Of a stretch of 64,000 nt of DNA, positions 35,386-48,233 are shown one piece after another. The position numbers and the translations under genes are program-made. The notes under the pieces are model-generated. The model was not told the origin of the DNA, did no database searches, and saw nothing but the letters and a program-made list of their open reading frames with translations. Source of the stretch: Alnus glutinosa (taxonomy: Eukaryota > Streptophyta > Magnoliopsida > Fagales > Betulaceae); assembly GCF_958979055.1 (NCBI RefSeq), contig NC_084890.1, positions 744,001 to 808,000 on the forward strand, given 5' to 3'. The number at the start of each line of letters is the position of its first letter. Within the stretch, counting starts at the first letter, position 1.

Positions 35386-36055
35386 ACTTTTAGGAGGTTC
35401 AACTATCAAGCTTTGAGAAGTGGGTACAGATCTTAGATTAGTGTCCGTTGATCTGTGACATCATATTCTCTGTAATTATGACTGCATGATAAGAAATTGC
35501 AAACTCCCACTTTGTTTGTTCTTTTTCTCATTCTAAATGTGAAAACGACTTGGATGGCAATGGAAAATGTAAACTCTGCAAATAAGGATTGCAAAGACAG
35601 TTGGGTTCTCTGTCTATATCTTCCTCTTCCTTTTGTTGTTTCTGACATAGAGACTCATACAGCGTATGATACCAAACATTACAACACATAGCCTGAGATT
35701 CACCAAACAAGAAAAATATTATGTGGAATTTTGGGAGGTCCAAAACTAAAAATATAAAATTTTGAAAGTAAAAATTAATTTTAAAGGATCCATTTTATAC
35801 AGATACCTAAAATTTAGAAGTTTTCAAAATTTTGTGATTTTTTTTTTTTTTTTTTTGAAAAATTGGAGGGGCACGGAACCTTCTATGCCTTGGGCTGGTT
35901 CTGTCCCTGTGTGGCACCATTTCATTAACCGGCCCGCCTTCACCATCTGCCCGCTTGCATGGGTTACAGGCAGATACAGTATCCACTATCTGCTCATATA
36001 TATGCAGGCGGACAACAAATTTTAGGTAGGCGATGACAAATATTATCCACCTCTA

Positions 36056-36095
<40 letters not shown>

Positions 36096-36106
36096 TTTAA
36101 AACATC

Positions 36107-36107
<1 letters not shown>

Positions 36108-36149
<42 letters not shown>

Positions 36150-37158
36150 TATAGGTACGTTAAGAAGAAATTACATTAAACTAGGGCTGAGCAACCCATA
36201 ACGTTAAGAAAAAAACATTAAAACCTATGAATGAAAGTACGCGGAGGCAATGCTTCCGAAGATGCGGGCCTATTGGACCTTGACACGGATGCCAAGAACC
36301 TGGGCCACCATTAAAGGTGGTAAAGGGTGGTTGCAGAATCACAAGGATCCAAACACCACTGGGGTAACCATTACAGAGATTACAGTAGAATATACAACAG
36401 AAAATCCTACATAACAAAGAAATACAAAAAACACACCTAAACAAAACTGCCCAGAAATACAAAAAGAAAAAAAACACAACAACACAGCAGCAACCGGTCA
36501 GCAGAGGGGCGTGGGCTGGGAGTCCCCTGAGACAGCGCGTGGAGTCCACGCGCCTACACCAGAGGACCTCTCGCCATCGGCTAACACCACGCACGGCGCG
36601 AGACCACCAACAGAGGCGGGGGAAGGGGGAAAACCGGTTAAGTCCCTGGCGGCGCGTGCAAATCACGCTCCGGTTCGCGGGAGGCCGGTGGAACCGCTTC
36701 TGATGTCGATGGAGTCGGATGGTGGCGGCGAAGCTGATGGAGAGGCGCGTGCCCTGCAAATCATGGTGGAGGATCATAGATCTGGAAACAAAATTTCTAA
36801 TCCAAGAACCCAACCAAAAGACACAGTGAGCACTATGGATGGAGGAAAAGACCGGTAGATGAGGAGTTGAGGAGCAGAGAAGCAAGAAACATAAGGCAAA
36901 AACAAGATCCAGCAAGAGAAAGGCTAGAGCATGTTGATGCAGGATAAAGGCTTCTTCAGAGGAAGAAGCAAGAGCCACAACGGAGGCGGCGGTAGAGGGG
37001 GATAAGGGGGAAAAAGGAAGAGGGGAAAAAGTAAAGGGAGAGAAGAGGGAGGGAAGCCCAGAGCTTCCCTCCCATGGCGATGGGATTATTTGGGGGTTCA
37101 GGGGAAGGGGAAACAGGAGAGAGAAGAGAGCGTTTTTATTATAAATTTGAGTAGTTAT
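36108..37158 (-). mobile_element. Polyadenylated retroelement of about 1 kb without a convincing protein
   Basis: On the minus strand the element ends in poly(A), seen as a T tract from 36,108 to 36,147. AAACATCGTT flanks it at 36,100-36,109 and 37,159-37,168 (the TT of the left copy merges with the T tract), a good LINE-type target duplication. The body is GC-richer than its surroundings. Near its 5' end it has an inverted pair 'gggagggaagc' and 'gcttccctccc'. A 327-codon frame exists but has a cysteine-, phenylalanine- and serine-rich translation with no family resemblance, and it is not preserved as a domain. Probably a non-autonomous non-LTR element or an intronless retrocopy of a non-coding RNA. 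Confidence 0.65.
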
Positions 37159-37169
37159 AAACATCGTTG

Positions 37170-38020
37170 TTTTGTCTAGTTAAAGAATACTTTCTCTTTC
37201 TTCCTCATTTTCGAAAAACAACCTTCCTCCTCTCTCCACAGCTCCCAGCCTCCCCTCTGGACCCCTTTGGCCTTCATCGTTGCCTCTCTCCATGACATAA
37301 AGCGGATGTTAGTGGCGGTTAGTAAAAAAAAGGCCCACCCATGGGTGGTTATGGGCGGACGATTACTCAAATCCCTTCCCTTCCGCTGATCGAGGGCGGA
37401 TGCGTAGGTAGAAAACCACAGTTCTCCACCCGTATAGGGCAGTGTACAGACCTAACTTTTACCGGATTGGTTGAGTGATTTTGGTGGGTTCCTTGTTTTG
37501 AGAAGAAAATAAGAGTTGAATTTTGGGAGTAGTGATGGTAGGAATTTGTTGATGTCAATCATTGATTCCTTTATGAATGGTGATATCATCAACCTTGTCA
37601 AAGGAAACTACACTTGCCAAAGATCCTCTCTCACCTTTTCTGCTCTTAGCTTTCCCAATTCCATTTCGAGCCTCTCAAACACTGTCATTCGAAGCTGCAT
37701 ATCAATGTTATTGGTCGAGTATTTCAAGATGACTCGAGTCCAAGGATTGCTGTAAGTATTTCAGATGGCTTAAGTTCCTGTCATACGGCATATTTTTTAA
37801 ATAGAGCTTGCATTTCCTTATTTTGCTTCCTTATCTCTTGATTCTCCTGCCCTTGAAGGTCCCTTTTTCTCTAACAATGAGCCTTGGATGAAAGCATGGA
37901 AGTGCTTCTCCCATCAAAATAAGACACCAAAAGAAAATATCTCAACACATTTTATAAGTTATTATAGAAATTAGAAAACGGCATAGTTATGAACTTTCAA
38001 AGATCATGTTTGTCAGATCT
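37170..38020. other. Spacer downstream of the potassium-channel gene
   Basis: Includes the probable 3' UTR of the channel gene (right part, up to 38,024). A 79-codon plus frame at 37,516-37,755 shows no family resemblance and is not called. Confidence 0.4.
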
Positions 38021-38024
38021 GAGC

Positions 38025-39488
38025 TCAGGATGATTGAGATAGCATAAGATCAGATTTAGTCAAAGTTCCAGATTGATCAGCATCAAGTCTCTTGAATGTT
38101 TCCATCACAACTGAAACATCCTCGCTGCTAATCTTCCCCATTTCCTTAAGCTTGTATATAACAAACTCTGCAGCACTGACAAAGGAAACCAACAAGACAC
38201 ATAAGAGTTATGCCAAAACTGCGGAAATGACTGAAAACACCAATTATAAGACATAGCTGATTTACAAACGAGGTTTGATGGCATAAGAATTACGGTAGTA
38301 GTTGTTAAATCATCAGTTATTTCAAAAGTTTAACATAGTATTATAGTGAAGGTTTTGAGTTCGAACATTATTTTCGTTATTCAACTCCCATTTGAATTTA
38401 ATATTCTATGTGTAAGACTTCAATTTATAAAGAAAAATTTAGTAAGATGGAGTTTTAGAATATTAATTAAATGATTAAATCAATTATTTTTTATCGGCTT
38501 AAACTTTTAGGATAAGAAACAATTTAAGAGTGACTATGCGTAAGTATGTGCGGTGAAAGAATGAGCCTACCAGTTAATTTATCTTCATTTAGGTTTGATG
38601 CAGTCAACATTATGCAAATTACTCTTACCTAACAACTTTATCACGATCAAGATCTGCTGCCTCAAGATCCGAGAATGTCAATTCTCGTGAAAGAACCCAA
38701 TTCACCATTGATATTTGCCTTCTTTCAGTGTATAGTTCAGCAAGGTAGAGAAAGAACTGTGCCAAGCAAATGGTACTGCCCAGCATCCAGAAAATAGCAA
38801 AAATTCGACCTCCTGCAGTTGAGAAGCTCTGGTCCCCATAGCCCAGAGTGGTGATGGTTGAACAAACACAATAGAATGCGTCCATAAAGTTCAATTCTTC
38901 AACTAAAAACAAGAAGACAGTTCCTACAACAATAAGCACCAGAAGAAGAACTCCCACCATAATAAATTTGTATTTAACTTTGTGGGTTTCGACCTCCTTA
39001 AGAATCTCATTTGGACTGACTTTTCCACTCATGGAAATGGCTCTGACTACAAGGATTTCCTGCTTTTCTACCATGTAATCCGCTGCCTGACTGAGAATTA
39101 GCCCCACAAGAGCCATGCCTGTGAAGACATAAATGCATGCAAGTAGTTTTGCCAGTTTGCTATCTGGGACAAGGTCCCCATATCCTACAGTGGTCATTGT
39201 AACAACACAGAAGTAAATGGCATCAAGAATCCCATTTGTTTTTTGACCCTTGATCTGATTTCTGATGAGGAAGAAACAAAGGGTGCCCCCACCTAGGTAG
39301 GCAGCCAACAAAAAGACCACATGCTTGATGCTAAATTGCTGTTTCACAGATATAGGTTCGTGAGGTAAAGGAGATTCCACTCCATTTTGTCTTCTTCTCT
39401 GGAGGGCATTCTTTTCATTGAGATGAGAACGAGCTTTCGTATCTGGAAGCAATGATTCTTTAGCATCATCAGAGACAGAGGCCATCAT
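38025..39488 (-). CDS. TPK1: Two-pore potassium channel, TPK1/KCO1 type
   Basis: Predicted K+-selective, Ca2+-responsive channel of the vacuolar membrane. Two coding exons on the minus strand, 39,488-38,629 and 38,175-38,025. The intron has GT donor 'ag|gtaaga' and acceptor 'gtcag|tg' and restores the family sequence DKVVSAAEFVIYKLKEMGK. Product 336 residues. It has four transmembrane helices and two pore loops with filters TTVGYGD (GYGD at 102-105) and TTLGYGD (216-219). The C-terminal EF hands are at 279-290 (DLDRDKVVSAAE) and 318-329 (DADQSGTLTKSD), the second with D rather than E at its last position. Arabidopsis TPK1 is about 363 residues. The shorter N-terminus here (RRRQNGVESP) lacks the obvious RSxSxP 14-3-3 site. 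A likely 5'-UTR intron spans 39,525-39,941 (donor 'tcag|gtaagc'). The gene is head to head with the FRS10-like gene. Confidence 0.93.
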
Positions 39489-39941
39489 AAAATTAAACTG
39501 AGGTTCATCTGATTCAGGGAAAACCTGCAGAATTCAAATTATGAGAGGAGCTTAATTAATTTAGCCCTGAGGAAAATTGTAAAGCTAAACATAAATGGTT
39601 AATCATTACTTGAAGAAAATGAAACGAATTAAAATATCAAGCCATTTAAGATGACATTGTGCTTTTGCCAATTCGTTATCAGCAGTTTGACAATTTTAAT
39701 TTTCATGAACCAAAAAAAGAAACGCAAGAAATGTCAAAAGAAAAAATAAAAAAAATGAATGTGAAATTCATATGCATTTTCTTCCTGATCCCATATTAAA
39801 GAAGATGGATCAATCTAAAATCAAATATTTAAAAGAAAATATAAAGAAAGCAGAGAAAGTGATGTTTATGGGAGATAGAAAGTAGAAACAAAACCTATAC
39901 TTTATTGAAGACGAAAAAAAAAAAAATCTGTCTTAGCTTAC

Positions 39942-41421
39942 CTGAGAAAGCTGGTTTTTCGCAAATCAATTATGAGTTAGAAAGTGATGCTTGAACTTTT
40001 GCATGTCTTGCAGCGATCCAGAATGATTGGAGTCCCGAAAGAGGTGTCGTGTTCAAGGAACAGAGCGATAGTTTCAAAGTGATCCAAAGGAACCAAGATT
40101 CACTCTGCTGCTTCCAACTGGCCAGTTTCTCACCGCTTAAGAACCAAGCAGGTACCTTTGCCAGTTTGGCCTCTCTTACGTATTAAGACCCACATGGCCA
40201 CATGCCCAACATCATGAACAGAAACTAGAAACTACCTTCAAATATCAAATGCATGCCCCAAAAGTCAACAACGTAATTTAAGATCTTTATAGTGCAACCA
40301 ACCCCCGCCCCTTATTGGAACTACGGAGCTAATCTTAAAGATTGTTGGAAGTTTCTACCAATTATACTAATAAACTTGATAGAAGAAGGTTCTCTGAATT
40401 CTAATGAATTGACTATATTACGATCAAAACAATCAATTTTACCCGCCCAAAATACCATTGGAAATATACTTACTTCACACCATGATTGTTTGGATATAGA
40501 TTCGCGGCAATTCGATGACCAAAATTGTAACATGCTCGACTCTCTAATAAAAGATTCGGATAAGTACTCTAACCGTTCGAGACATGGTGTTCTTATAAAT
40601 AAAAATATATGGTTGGTGTCATTTTCTTGTACATATCTTTTACACATTTTTTATACAAGATGAACAAGAGAGATATAAAAAATATAATACCAAACATTCT
40701 AAATAAATTCTATGGAGAGTGGAGACCCTCTCTTAATTTGCCGAATTGAAGGGGATCCCGGTCTTCATTGAATCATTGTCTTGGCTGATGACCAAGTGAA
40801 CCACCCAGGCCGAAATCTAGTCCCAGAGGCCCAAATCAGCCAGCCATATGGGTGCTCCGAACCCAGCCCAATTGCGGCCTGAATGATTGGTTTCTTCTCT
40901 TAGAAGCCCGAGAAAAAGGCCAGCTATACCCCGTACCCACTACCCACTGAGTCGGACTTTATTTTGTGGGATTTTCCATAATAGAGGGAAAGCCGAGATC
41001 AGTCGCCTTAGGGAAGAAGAAGAACAAGGGTTTAAGCATTTCCCTCTCCCACTCCCTCTCCCACTGGTAGGTGATATTTCATCACGTAATAAGTTCTCTT
41101 AGACCAACTTCAAGCCTAAATTACTGTGTTTTTCACATATATTTTCTTTGTCCATCTGCTCTGTATTTTTTCAAACACCTTGCATCTTTAAACCCGTTAA
41201 TTCTCATAATTTGTAGGTAAAAAAATCTTGGCATTACTGGGTTTTAGTGTTTAGCTCATTGCATATATCTTATGATCTTATCCTAACAAGAAAATCCCAT
41301 TTTTGTTCATCTTTTAATTTTTCTGTTTGCTAACTTTATTGTTGAATTTGTACTGCCAGCTAGTTTTTGGGGCTTTGGGTAAATTTGACTGAGCTGTATA
41401 TATTCAATCCTAGTGTAAATA
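39942..41421. promoter_or_regulatory. Shared upstream region of the channel and FRS10-like genes
   Basis: The two genes diverge from here. The left edge is the likely non-coding first exon of the channel gene (from about 39,942). The right part holds a probable FRS10 leader with a donor 'cactg|gtaggt' at 41,066/41,067 and an acceptor 'atcctag|tg' ending at 41,413, just before the ATG. An open stretch at 40,292-40,663 (123 codons plus, 108 codons minus) matches nothing I know and is left unassigned. Confidence 0.5.
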
Positions 41422-43691
41422 ATGACATCGGTACCGTCGAAAAACATATGGATACGACGGCAGCAATGCCCATGTGGGGATTGGAAGTGTTATGTTGCAG
41501 ATGAGGGTGATGCTGAAGAAACATCCCTTGCATCTCAATTGGTGAAGAATGATACGGTGCCATTAGAAGCAATGGTTGCTCCTTATGTTGGAATGGTGTT
41601 TAAGAGTGATGATGATGCCTTTGAGTATTATGGCAATTTTGCTAGAAAGAATGGGTTTTCGATTAGGAAAGAGCGGTCAAGACTAAGCCCGCAACTGGGT
41701 ATTTATAAACGCGACTTTGTTTGTTATCGTTCCGGGTTTGCGCCTGCAAAGAAAAAGCCTACTGGGGAACACCATAGGGATAGGAAATCTGTGAGGTGTG
41801 GATGTGATGCAAAAATGTATTTGTCAAAGGAGATTGTTGAAGGGGTTTCTCAGTGGTTTGTTGTGCAGTTCAGTAATGTTCATAACCATGAACTTTTGGA
41901 AGATGACCAAGTCCGCCTCCTTCCCGCATATCGTAAAATTCAAGAAGCAGATCAGGAGCGCATACTGTTACTTTCTAAAGCCGGGTTTCCCATTCATCGC
42001 ATAGTAAAGGTGCTGGAGTTGGAAAAGGGGATTCAAGGAGGGCAATTGCCATTTTTGGAGAGAGATGTTAGAAATTTTGTTCAAAACCGTAAGAAGGTTG
42101 TTCAAGAAAACGATGCTTTGCTCACTGAAAAAAGAGAGACTGATACAATGGAACTGCTAGAGGCTTGCAAGGCCACAAAAGAGACTGATGAAGACTTTGT
42201 TTATGATTTTACTGTGGATGAGAATGATAAGGTTGAAAATATTGCTTGGTCATATGGTGACTCAGTTAATGCATACACCATGTTTGGCGATGTAGTTTAT
42301 TTTGACACTACTTATCGATCAATCACATATGGAATGCTTTTTGGAGCATGGCTTGGCATTGACAACCATGGTAGAACCATTTTCTATGGTTGTGTCCTGT
42401 TGCAGGATGAAACACTCCGTTCCTTCTCATGGGCTTTACAGGTTTACTGCTAATATCTTTTGTATTCGTTTTAGTTATGTTTTCATTTATCTTCCCTTTC
42501 AACAATTTGTTTTTCCTCCTTGGATACAGGCTTTTCTCCGTTTCATGAGAGGAAGATGTCCACAAACAATTCTAACTGATCTTGACCCTGGGCTTAGGGA
42601 TGCTATAAGAAGCGAGTTACCAGGCACTAAACATGTCACTTCTTTTTGGAATATTCTTTGCAAACTACCAAGTTGGTTCTCTCTTCCACTTGGATCTCGC
42701 TATGCAGAATTTAAATCCGAGTTTGATGCGTTATATCGTGTGGATAGTGTGGAAGAATTTGAACTTAGATGGAATCAAATGGTTCCAATGTTTGGACTTG
42801 GTTCTGACAAACACATTGCTTTACTCTTTTCTTTACGGGCATCATGGGCACTATCCTATATGAGAGGTTACTTTCTTGCCCAAATGGCGTCTCAGGCATA
42901 TTCAAAGTCTGTAGATGCATTCTTGAAAGGTGTTTTTAGTGCACAAACATGTTTACGTAGTTTTTTTGAGCAGGTCGGTTGTCTAACGGTTTCTTATCTG
43001 TTCTCCTTGCTATGATATATGCTGTTATGCTCTGTAGTCCTTGTTCTGATATTGCTTCTTTCACTTGGAACTCTTTCAGGTTGGTATTGCTGCCAATTTT
43101 CAAAATCATGCACGTCTAGAGATGCAGTATATGCATATTAAAACATGCATACCCATTGAAGAGCATGCACGAAGCATTCTTACACCTTTTGCCTTTAATG
43201 CTTTACAAAATGAATTGGTGCTGGCCATGCAGTATGCAACATCTGAAATGGCTAATGGATCATATATTGTACGCCACTTCAAGAAGATGGATGGAGAATG
43301 TCATGTCATATGGATGCCTGAAGACGAACAGGTCCATTGTTCCTGTAAGGAATTTGAATCTTCAGGAATTTTGTGCAGACATGCTCTTAGGGTACTTATA
43401 ATAAAAAACTACTTTCAGCTTCCTGACAAATATTTTCTAAGTAGATGGCGACGAGAAAGCTCTCCAGTTATTTATGAAGATAACGGTACTCAAAATGGTG
43501 AGGATGAATGGTTTCGAGAATATCAATGCCTTTCTGAAACTCTATTCACAGAATCATCCATTACAAAGGAGCGTTCTGATTATGTCCGTAGCGAACTGAC
43601 CAAAGAACTCACAAGGCTCCTTAGTGAGGTCAGAAATCTACCAGAGACTGATGTTGTTGCTATGGATTTGACACTGTCACCAACTTGCTGA
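41422..43691 (+). CDS. FRS10: FAR1-related sequence protein, FRS10-like
   Basis: A nuclear protein derived from a Mutator-like transposase, related to the phytochrome A signalling factors FHY3 and FAR1. Three coding exons: 41,422-42,441, 42,530-42,973 and 43,080-43,691, all in phase 0 with GT-AG junctions (cag|gttt..acag|gctt; cag|gtcg..tcag|gttg). Product 691 residues. The N-terminus NIWIRRQQCPCGDWKCY is a hallmark of FRS10 (Arabidopsis At5g28530). The FAR1 DNA-binding domain covers about 55-160 (C101, C126/C128, H154 and H156). The MULE transposase-like domain runs from about 285 to 380, with acidic residues in VVYFDTTYRS (D295) and TILTDLDPG (D357). The SWIM zinc finger is CSCKEFESSGILCRH (C575, C577, C587, H589). 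All domains are complete. Single-base frame is kept throughout, so it is a functional domesticated gene, not a live transposon. Confidence 0.95.
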
Positions 43692-44489
43692 TTTAAAGTG
43701 GTGGGTTCCATGTATTCCAGCAAATGCAACCACTAGGCACTTCATCTAATGGAAAGAACAAACAGGTGAAAGAAAGTACAGAGTGAAAGTTGAAGAAGGG
43801 TGAAAAAAGGGACTGATAATGCATTCTCATTGACCACTTTCAATCAGAAGAGGTAATATTCCGGGAAGGGTTAACTAGAAGTGTAAATTAGAATACTGAT
43901 CGTTGTTCAATTGCCAACAGTCATAAGGGCTTCCTGTATGAATAACTAGGCTGAAAAGAAAGTAGATGAGGTCAAATAGATATACCTAAGATGGTGTACA
44001 TTGTAAACTGGCAAAATTCTCTTCGAGTAATGAAGCAAAGCATAGTTTTCCTCTTATGCTGCTCTTACCTTTTCTCTCCTTAACTTTGAACATGTGTTTT
44101 TCAATTAGTGCTTGCTTGATTTAATAAGGTATGAGAATGATTCTTCTTTAATACTGCATCCATTCTTTCTTTTGCTTTTATCAGTTATAATTGACATAGG
44201 GTACGTCTAGATGCTGGATTTTGAGTAGGTTTCACCATCACAGCCAATTTGTTTGTCAAAAGGGATAAACTGATGAATGTGATAATGTTGCAAGATAGAA
44301 TCCTTGTGCTCTCCCTGGAGAGATTCTGAGTGTTGTACACCTTTAGTTTTTATGAGTTTACGATGAACAATTGGAAGATTTAGGTGCTGCAGTTAGTTAA
44401 TTTAAGTACCTATTTATGAGGTATGTGGCGTTTTATATTTGGATAGTTTATACCCATTCCAATGATATGCGGTAAAAAATTTTTATTGA

Positions 44490-44645
44490 GTAATGTTACA
44501 CTCCCATTCACACACTTCTTGATGCGGTTTTTAAAATCAACATTGAATCAAAATTCAATAGTAATCCATCTCAAATCTAATGGTGATTTTAAAAGCCACG
44601 TTAAGGAGTGAGAGTGTGAGATTAAGAGTATGTAGCATTACTTCT
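44490..44645. mobile_element. MITE related to those at 50,690 and 62,195
   Basis: 'gagtaatgttacactccc' (44,490) is mirrored by 'gtatgtagcattactt' (44,628). Internal words 'tttttaaaatcaacattga' and 'ggtgattttaaaagccac' also pair. Same general design as the elements at 50,690-50,915 and 62,195-62,400. Confidence 0.6.
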
Positions 44646-44708
44646 TTTTATATATATTTTTTCCTTGACTCATATATTGCCATCCAATGCTTTGTATTGA
44701 TACTAGAA

Positions 44709-44839
44709 AGAGAAATGCTAGGCTTATCAAAAAAAAAAAAAAACTCTTAGAAAGTACTGATGTGGCACAACATGATTGAATTTCTCAAAATTTGGATTCA
44801 TCTCCTTCTCAATCATGTTGTACCACATCACTTTGTAAG

Positions 44840-44870
<31 letters not shown>

Positions 44871-44905
44871 GTAAAATATTTTGTAAGCCTAGCATTCCTC
44901 ATCTA
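44709..44905. mobile_element. MITE with 'gagaaatgctaggct' ends
   Basis: The left end GAGAAATGCTAGGCTTA is inverted at the right as TAAGCCTAGCATTCCTC. The inner pair 'gatgtggcacaacatgattga' and 'tcaatcatgttgtaccacatc' is nearly perfect. CTAGAAA occurs just outside both ends, consistent with a target duplication of about 8-9 bp. A long T run separates stem and right end. Confidence 0.75.
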
Positions 44906-47619
44906 GAAAATTATTTAAACATCTATATTAGATTTCATATATATAACTCTTTGTACTATTATTACTAGCTGCTTCTCAACGTTTTTGCTGTTGTTTCTGT
45001 TTAAACTAGTGATGTCATTAGCTATTTATATTGATTGTGATGTTTAAACCTATTTGTGATGCACCATGTTTTGAATGAATGTGAAAGCCCGTTGATCAAA
45101 ATTCTTGCACATAAAAATTTACCTTAAAATATATAATTGTATATAGCCCGCTGAGTCCTTGCGAATTAGCTCCATGACTAAAATTACCAAAATCACTGAC
45201 AATGCAAAGTAGAAACTCTCTCATTTACTCGTTTCTAACTTGAAGTTTAAATTATTAATGAGAATATCATGCAGTCTCAATGGACACCTTTAAAAATATG
45301 ATGGACTCAACTCCAAATTTACATAAAAGAATAACATGAAGGGTTTTATTGCAATGGGGCTTTAAGCACCCCTGATATTGCCAACAATTAGTAAGTTTTA
45401 AAGTAACTAAGGCCTCTTGTTTTCTTTTACACACAAGTCCTTTTTGCTTACTTGATTTTTTTTTTTAATTGACTAATTATAGAGTTAACTTGTGCTCTTG
45501 TATAATTTGCTATGGCTATGTAAACTTCAAGATGCAGGACACCCAGTTACAAAATAGTTATGGTCCATCCTGTATGAATGGAGTTGTAGTCCTTTGTCTG
45601 AGGATACTGTGAGTGAAGTTCCTAATCTGCTGAACATTCAGAGCAGTGTTACATAGTCTTCTGTAGCCAAAGTCATGCTTGAAAGTATCAAAAAGAGTGA
45701 TTGGTTTGTGGATTCATGTGGAAAATTTATAATCCAGACATAACCTCTACAAATGGTTCGAATTATAAAGTTTCTGGGGACTGGCTTATGTGTTGTTTCA
45801 TGAGCAGCTGGACTGGGCAGTATATTTCCTTGATTGAACCCAGCAGAGCTTCAAGAAGGAATTGACATATGCGTTACTGAGGTCCCATTATTTTTTTCTT
45901 GTTGACATGCTTCCTTTACTGATACTTCTGCAGCTTTACCTTCAACTATTCTTCATGCTTTTCCTTTTTAATTAATTTTCTGCTGTATCAGTTTAATAAG
46001 GATTTGTATCTACAACACTCAAACTGATAGGGAAAATTTGTGTACAAGATATACTATGAAGTGATCAATGCCATGGTTGTGATCCAATTGCTCCAATATG
46101 TAGTTTTCACCTGACCTGGGATGGTTTCTAAGGCTCCACTTGATTCAAATGAATTCAGGTTCAATTATCTGGACCCACATTGACATGTCTTACTGATCTT
46201 CATACTATTAGAGCCCCCAATTTCTTTCATAAGAATGCAATTTTTCGTTCTCTTAGAATCATTTTTGAACTGTACCATACTAGAAATATTGACAATTATT
46301 TGGCACTTACACTCTTGTCCTTATTTGCAGGCAGATAAATCTGGTTTTTCCTTCTCATCAATATATGGGCCCTTCTAGATCTTTCTTCCCCATGCTTGAT
46401 TTGCAGTTGCAGGTAAAATTTGACACGATTCATTCAATTTAAAGCATAACTCCAAAGAGGGTACCTTTTGGGAGATAACCTGTCCATGATATTTTTGTGA
46501 AAATATTACTAATAAAACAATGAAAACGATTGAATATCAGTGTAAGAACCCCATTGAATGGTCGGTTTTGTACATGACAGATAGGACAAATATCATCTTG
46601 TCATCTTCAAATACTGATGTTCCTATGAGGTTGATGTAATGGTGTCAATGGTCATGTAACCTTTTAATAATGTCGTTTATATGTTATGGTAGTCACAGAA
46701 TGACAAGTTGCTTCAACCCCCTTTGAACTTGTAGTTAAACGTACAATCAGTAAAACTTGCTTTTATATACCGCAAAGCAGCAGCATTATCTTAACATTTC
46801 CTCTAATTACTAACAATTGTGTACCTTTTTTCTCTCTTCTATATGTTGTTGAAATTATTTGACTAATTTATTCTATTCTTCGCACTAAACAACTTGTCCA
46901 AATCTTCTACGTAGCCTTATACTTTTCTAGTATTTTCCACAAAACTCGGGCAGCAAGTCCATCAAAATAGACGCGTGGGGTTCACAAGAAGGAGGCTGGA
47001 CTTGGATATCCTCCTCTTCAAACTATAACTTGCCTCTGTTTCACCATATGGTCTAAAACTCTTCTTGAAGTAATGCTGTCCATGTGCTGTTTTATCTAAT
47101 TAATTAATTCGATAACCACAATTATCAGCACCTTTTACGAGTGTGAATTTTCATGAAATTAGACTTAAATTGCAGCTTTGCCTAACTAGTTGAAGTAAGA
47201 GCATTCTCCTCATTAGACTAGTAAAAATAGGCAAAAAAGTAGCTTCAATTCGATAACCACAGTGCTTAGAGCACTATTGTAATTCAACGATGCCTAAAAA
47301 TGACTAGTATGTTCTTTGAGCTCGTGAGAAACACATCGAATTATTAAAAAACGATGTGTTTCTCGCATCCTAATTAAAAAAATGTATTTTTCACAAACGG
47401 ATTTATAGATTCAGTTTGGAGGAAATTTATATCCTTAAACTGAAAAAAAAAAAAAAAAAAAAAAATCGATTCTCTTTCCTCTTGGAAATAGTAAAAGTGA
47501 ACAAAAAAATTGAGTAGCTAAAAAAAAAAGGAGGTAATTCTTCGGTTAAAATTTAGCTAAAATTTACTGAGTGAAATGCTCTAAAGGAACAAGAAGAAAG
47601 GAGCAAAGTTCTACATGCA

Positions 47620-48163
47620 TATAGGGATGTAATTGAGCCGAGCTAAGTCGAGTTTGAAGATTTCAAGACTGGCTCATTTATGAGTCGAGCCTAAATAGTC
47701 GAGCTTGAATTCGAGCCGAGCTATAAATTGCATGTTCAAGCTCGGTTCGTTTAAAACTCGGGCGAGCTTGAGCTCAAACTCGAATTCGTTGAAAATGACA
47801 TTCGAGCCGAGCCGGGTTACTGGACAAGCTCGGCTTAATTAGAACTCGATGTAGACTATTAAATTTTTCAATGAGTAATCAAAGCAGAATTCAAGCCCAA
47901 GTTTATGAACAACCTCTATGCATTTATTAATAACAAAAATATATAATATGTAACTATATAAGGCATATTATAAAATATAGTACATAACTATAGTTTATAA
48001 GTAACAAATTAACAATATGTTATTATATATAAGTAGAGAGTATAAACTACGGTATATGTATAACGTGAACAAATAGTAAGTCTAATATATTCTATATAAC
48101 TAAGTAACTAAAATATAAGTATAATATATAACTATTGTTAACCATGTGTGATGTGATATATGT

Positions 48164-48233
<70 letters not shown>

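Larger units (their letters stand above)
43692..47600. other. Long 3' region of the FRS10-like gene and spacer; no second gene
   Basis: 43,692 to about 44,100 is the probable 3' UTR. Further on, gene-like low-AT segments near 45,530-45,880 and 46,330-46,415 ('ttgcag|gcagataaat', 'cagttgcag|gtaaaa') could be exons of an extended 3' UTR or non-coding transcript. No open frame of significance is present. Two MITEs lie at 44,490 and 44,709. Confidence 0.45.

Noticed and set aside
36181..37164. A 327-codon minus-strand frame
   Set aside because: It lies in a polyadenylated retroelement, has a biased C/F/S/L-rich translation, no family motif and a homopolymeric low-complexity middle. Treated as a by-product of GC-rich non-coding sequence.
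40292..40663. A 123-codon plus frame and a 108-codon minus frame
   Set aside because: Both strands are open over the same DNA, there are no recognisable motifs, and the position is a shared promoter region. Left unassigned.
41422..43691. The MULE transposase domain read as a live Mutator element
   Set aside because: FAR1 and SWIM domains, conserved introns, an FRS10-specific N-terminus and no terminal repeats show a domesticated host gene.
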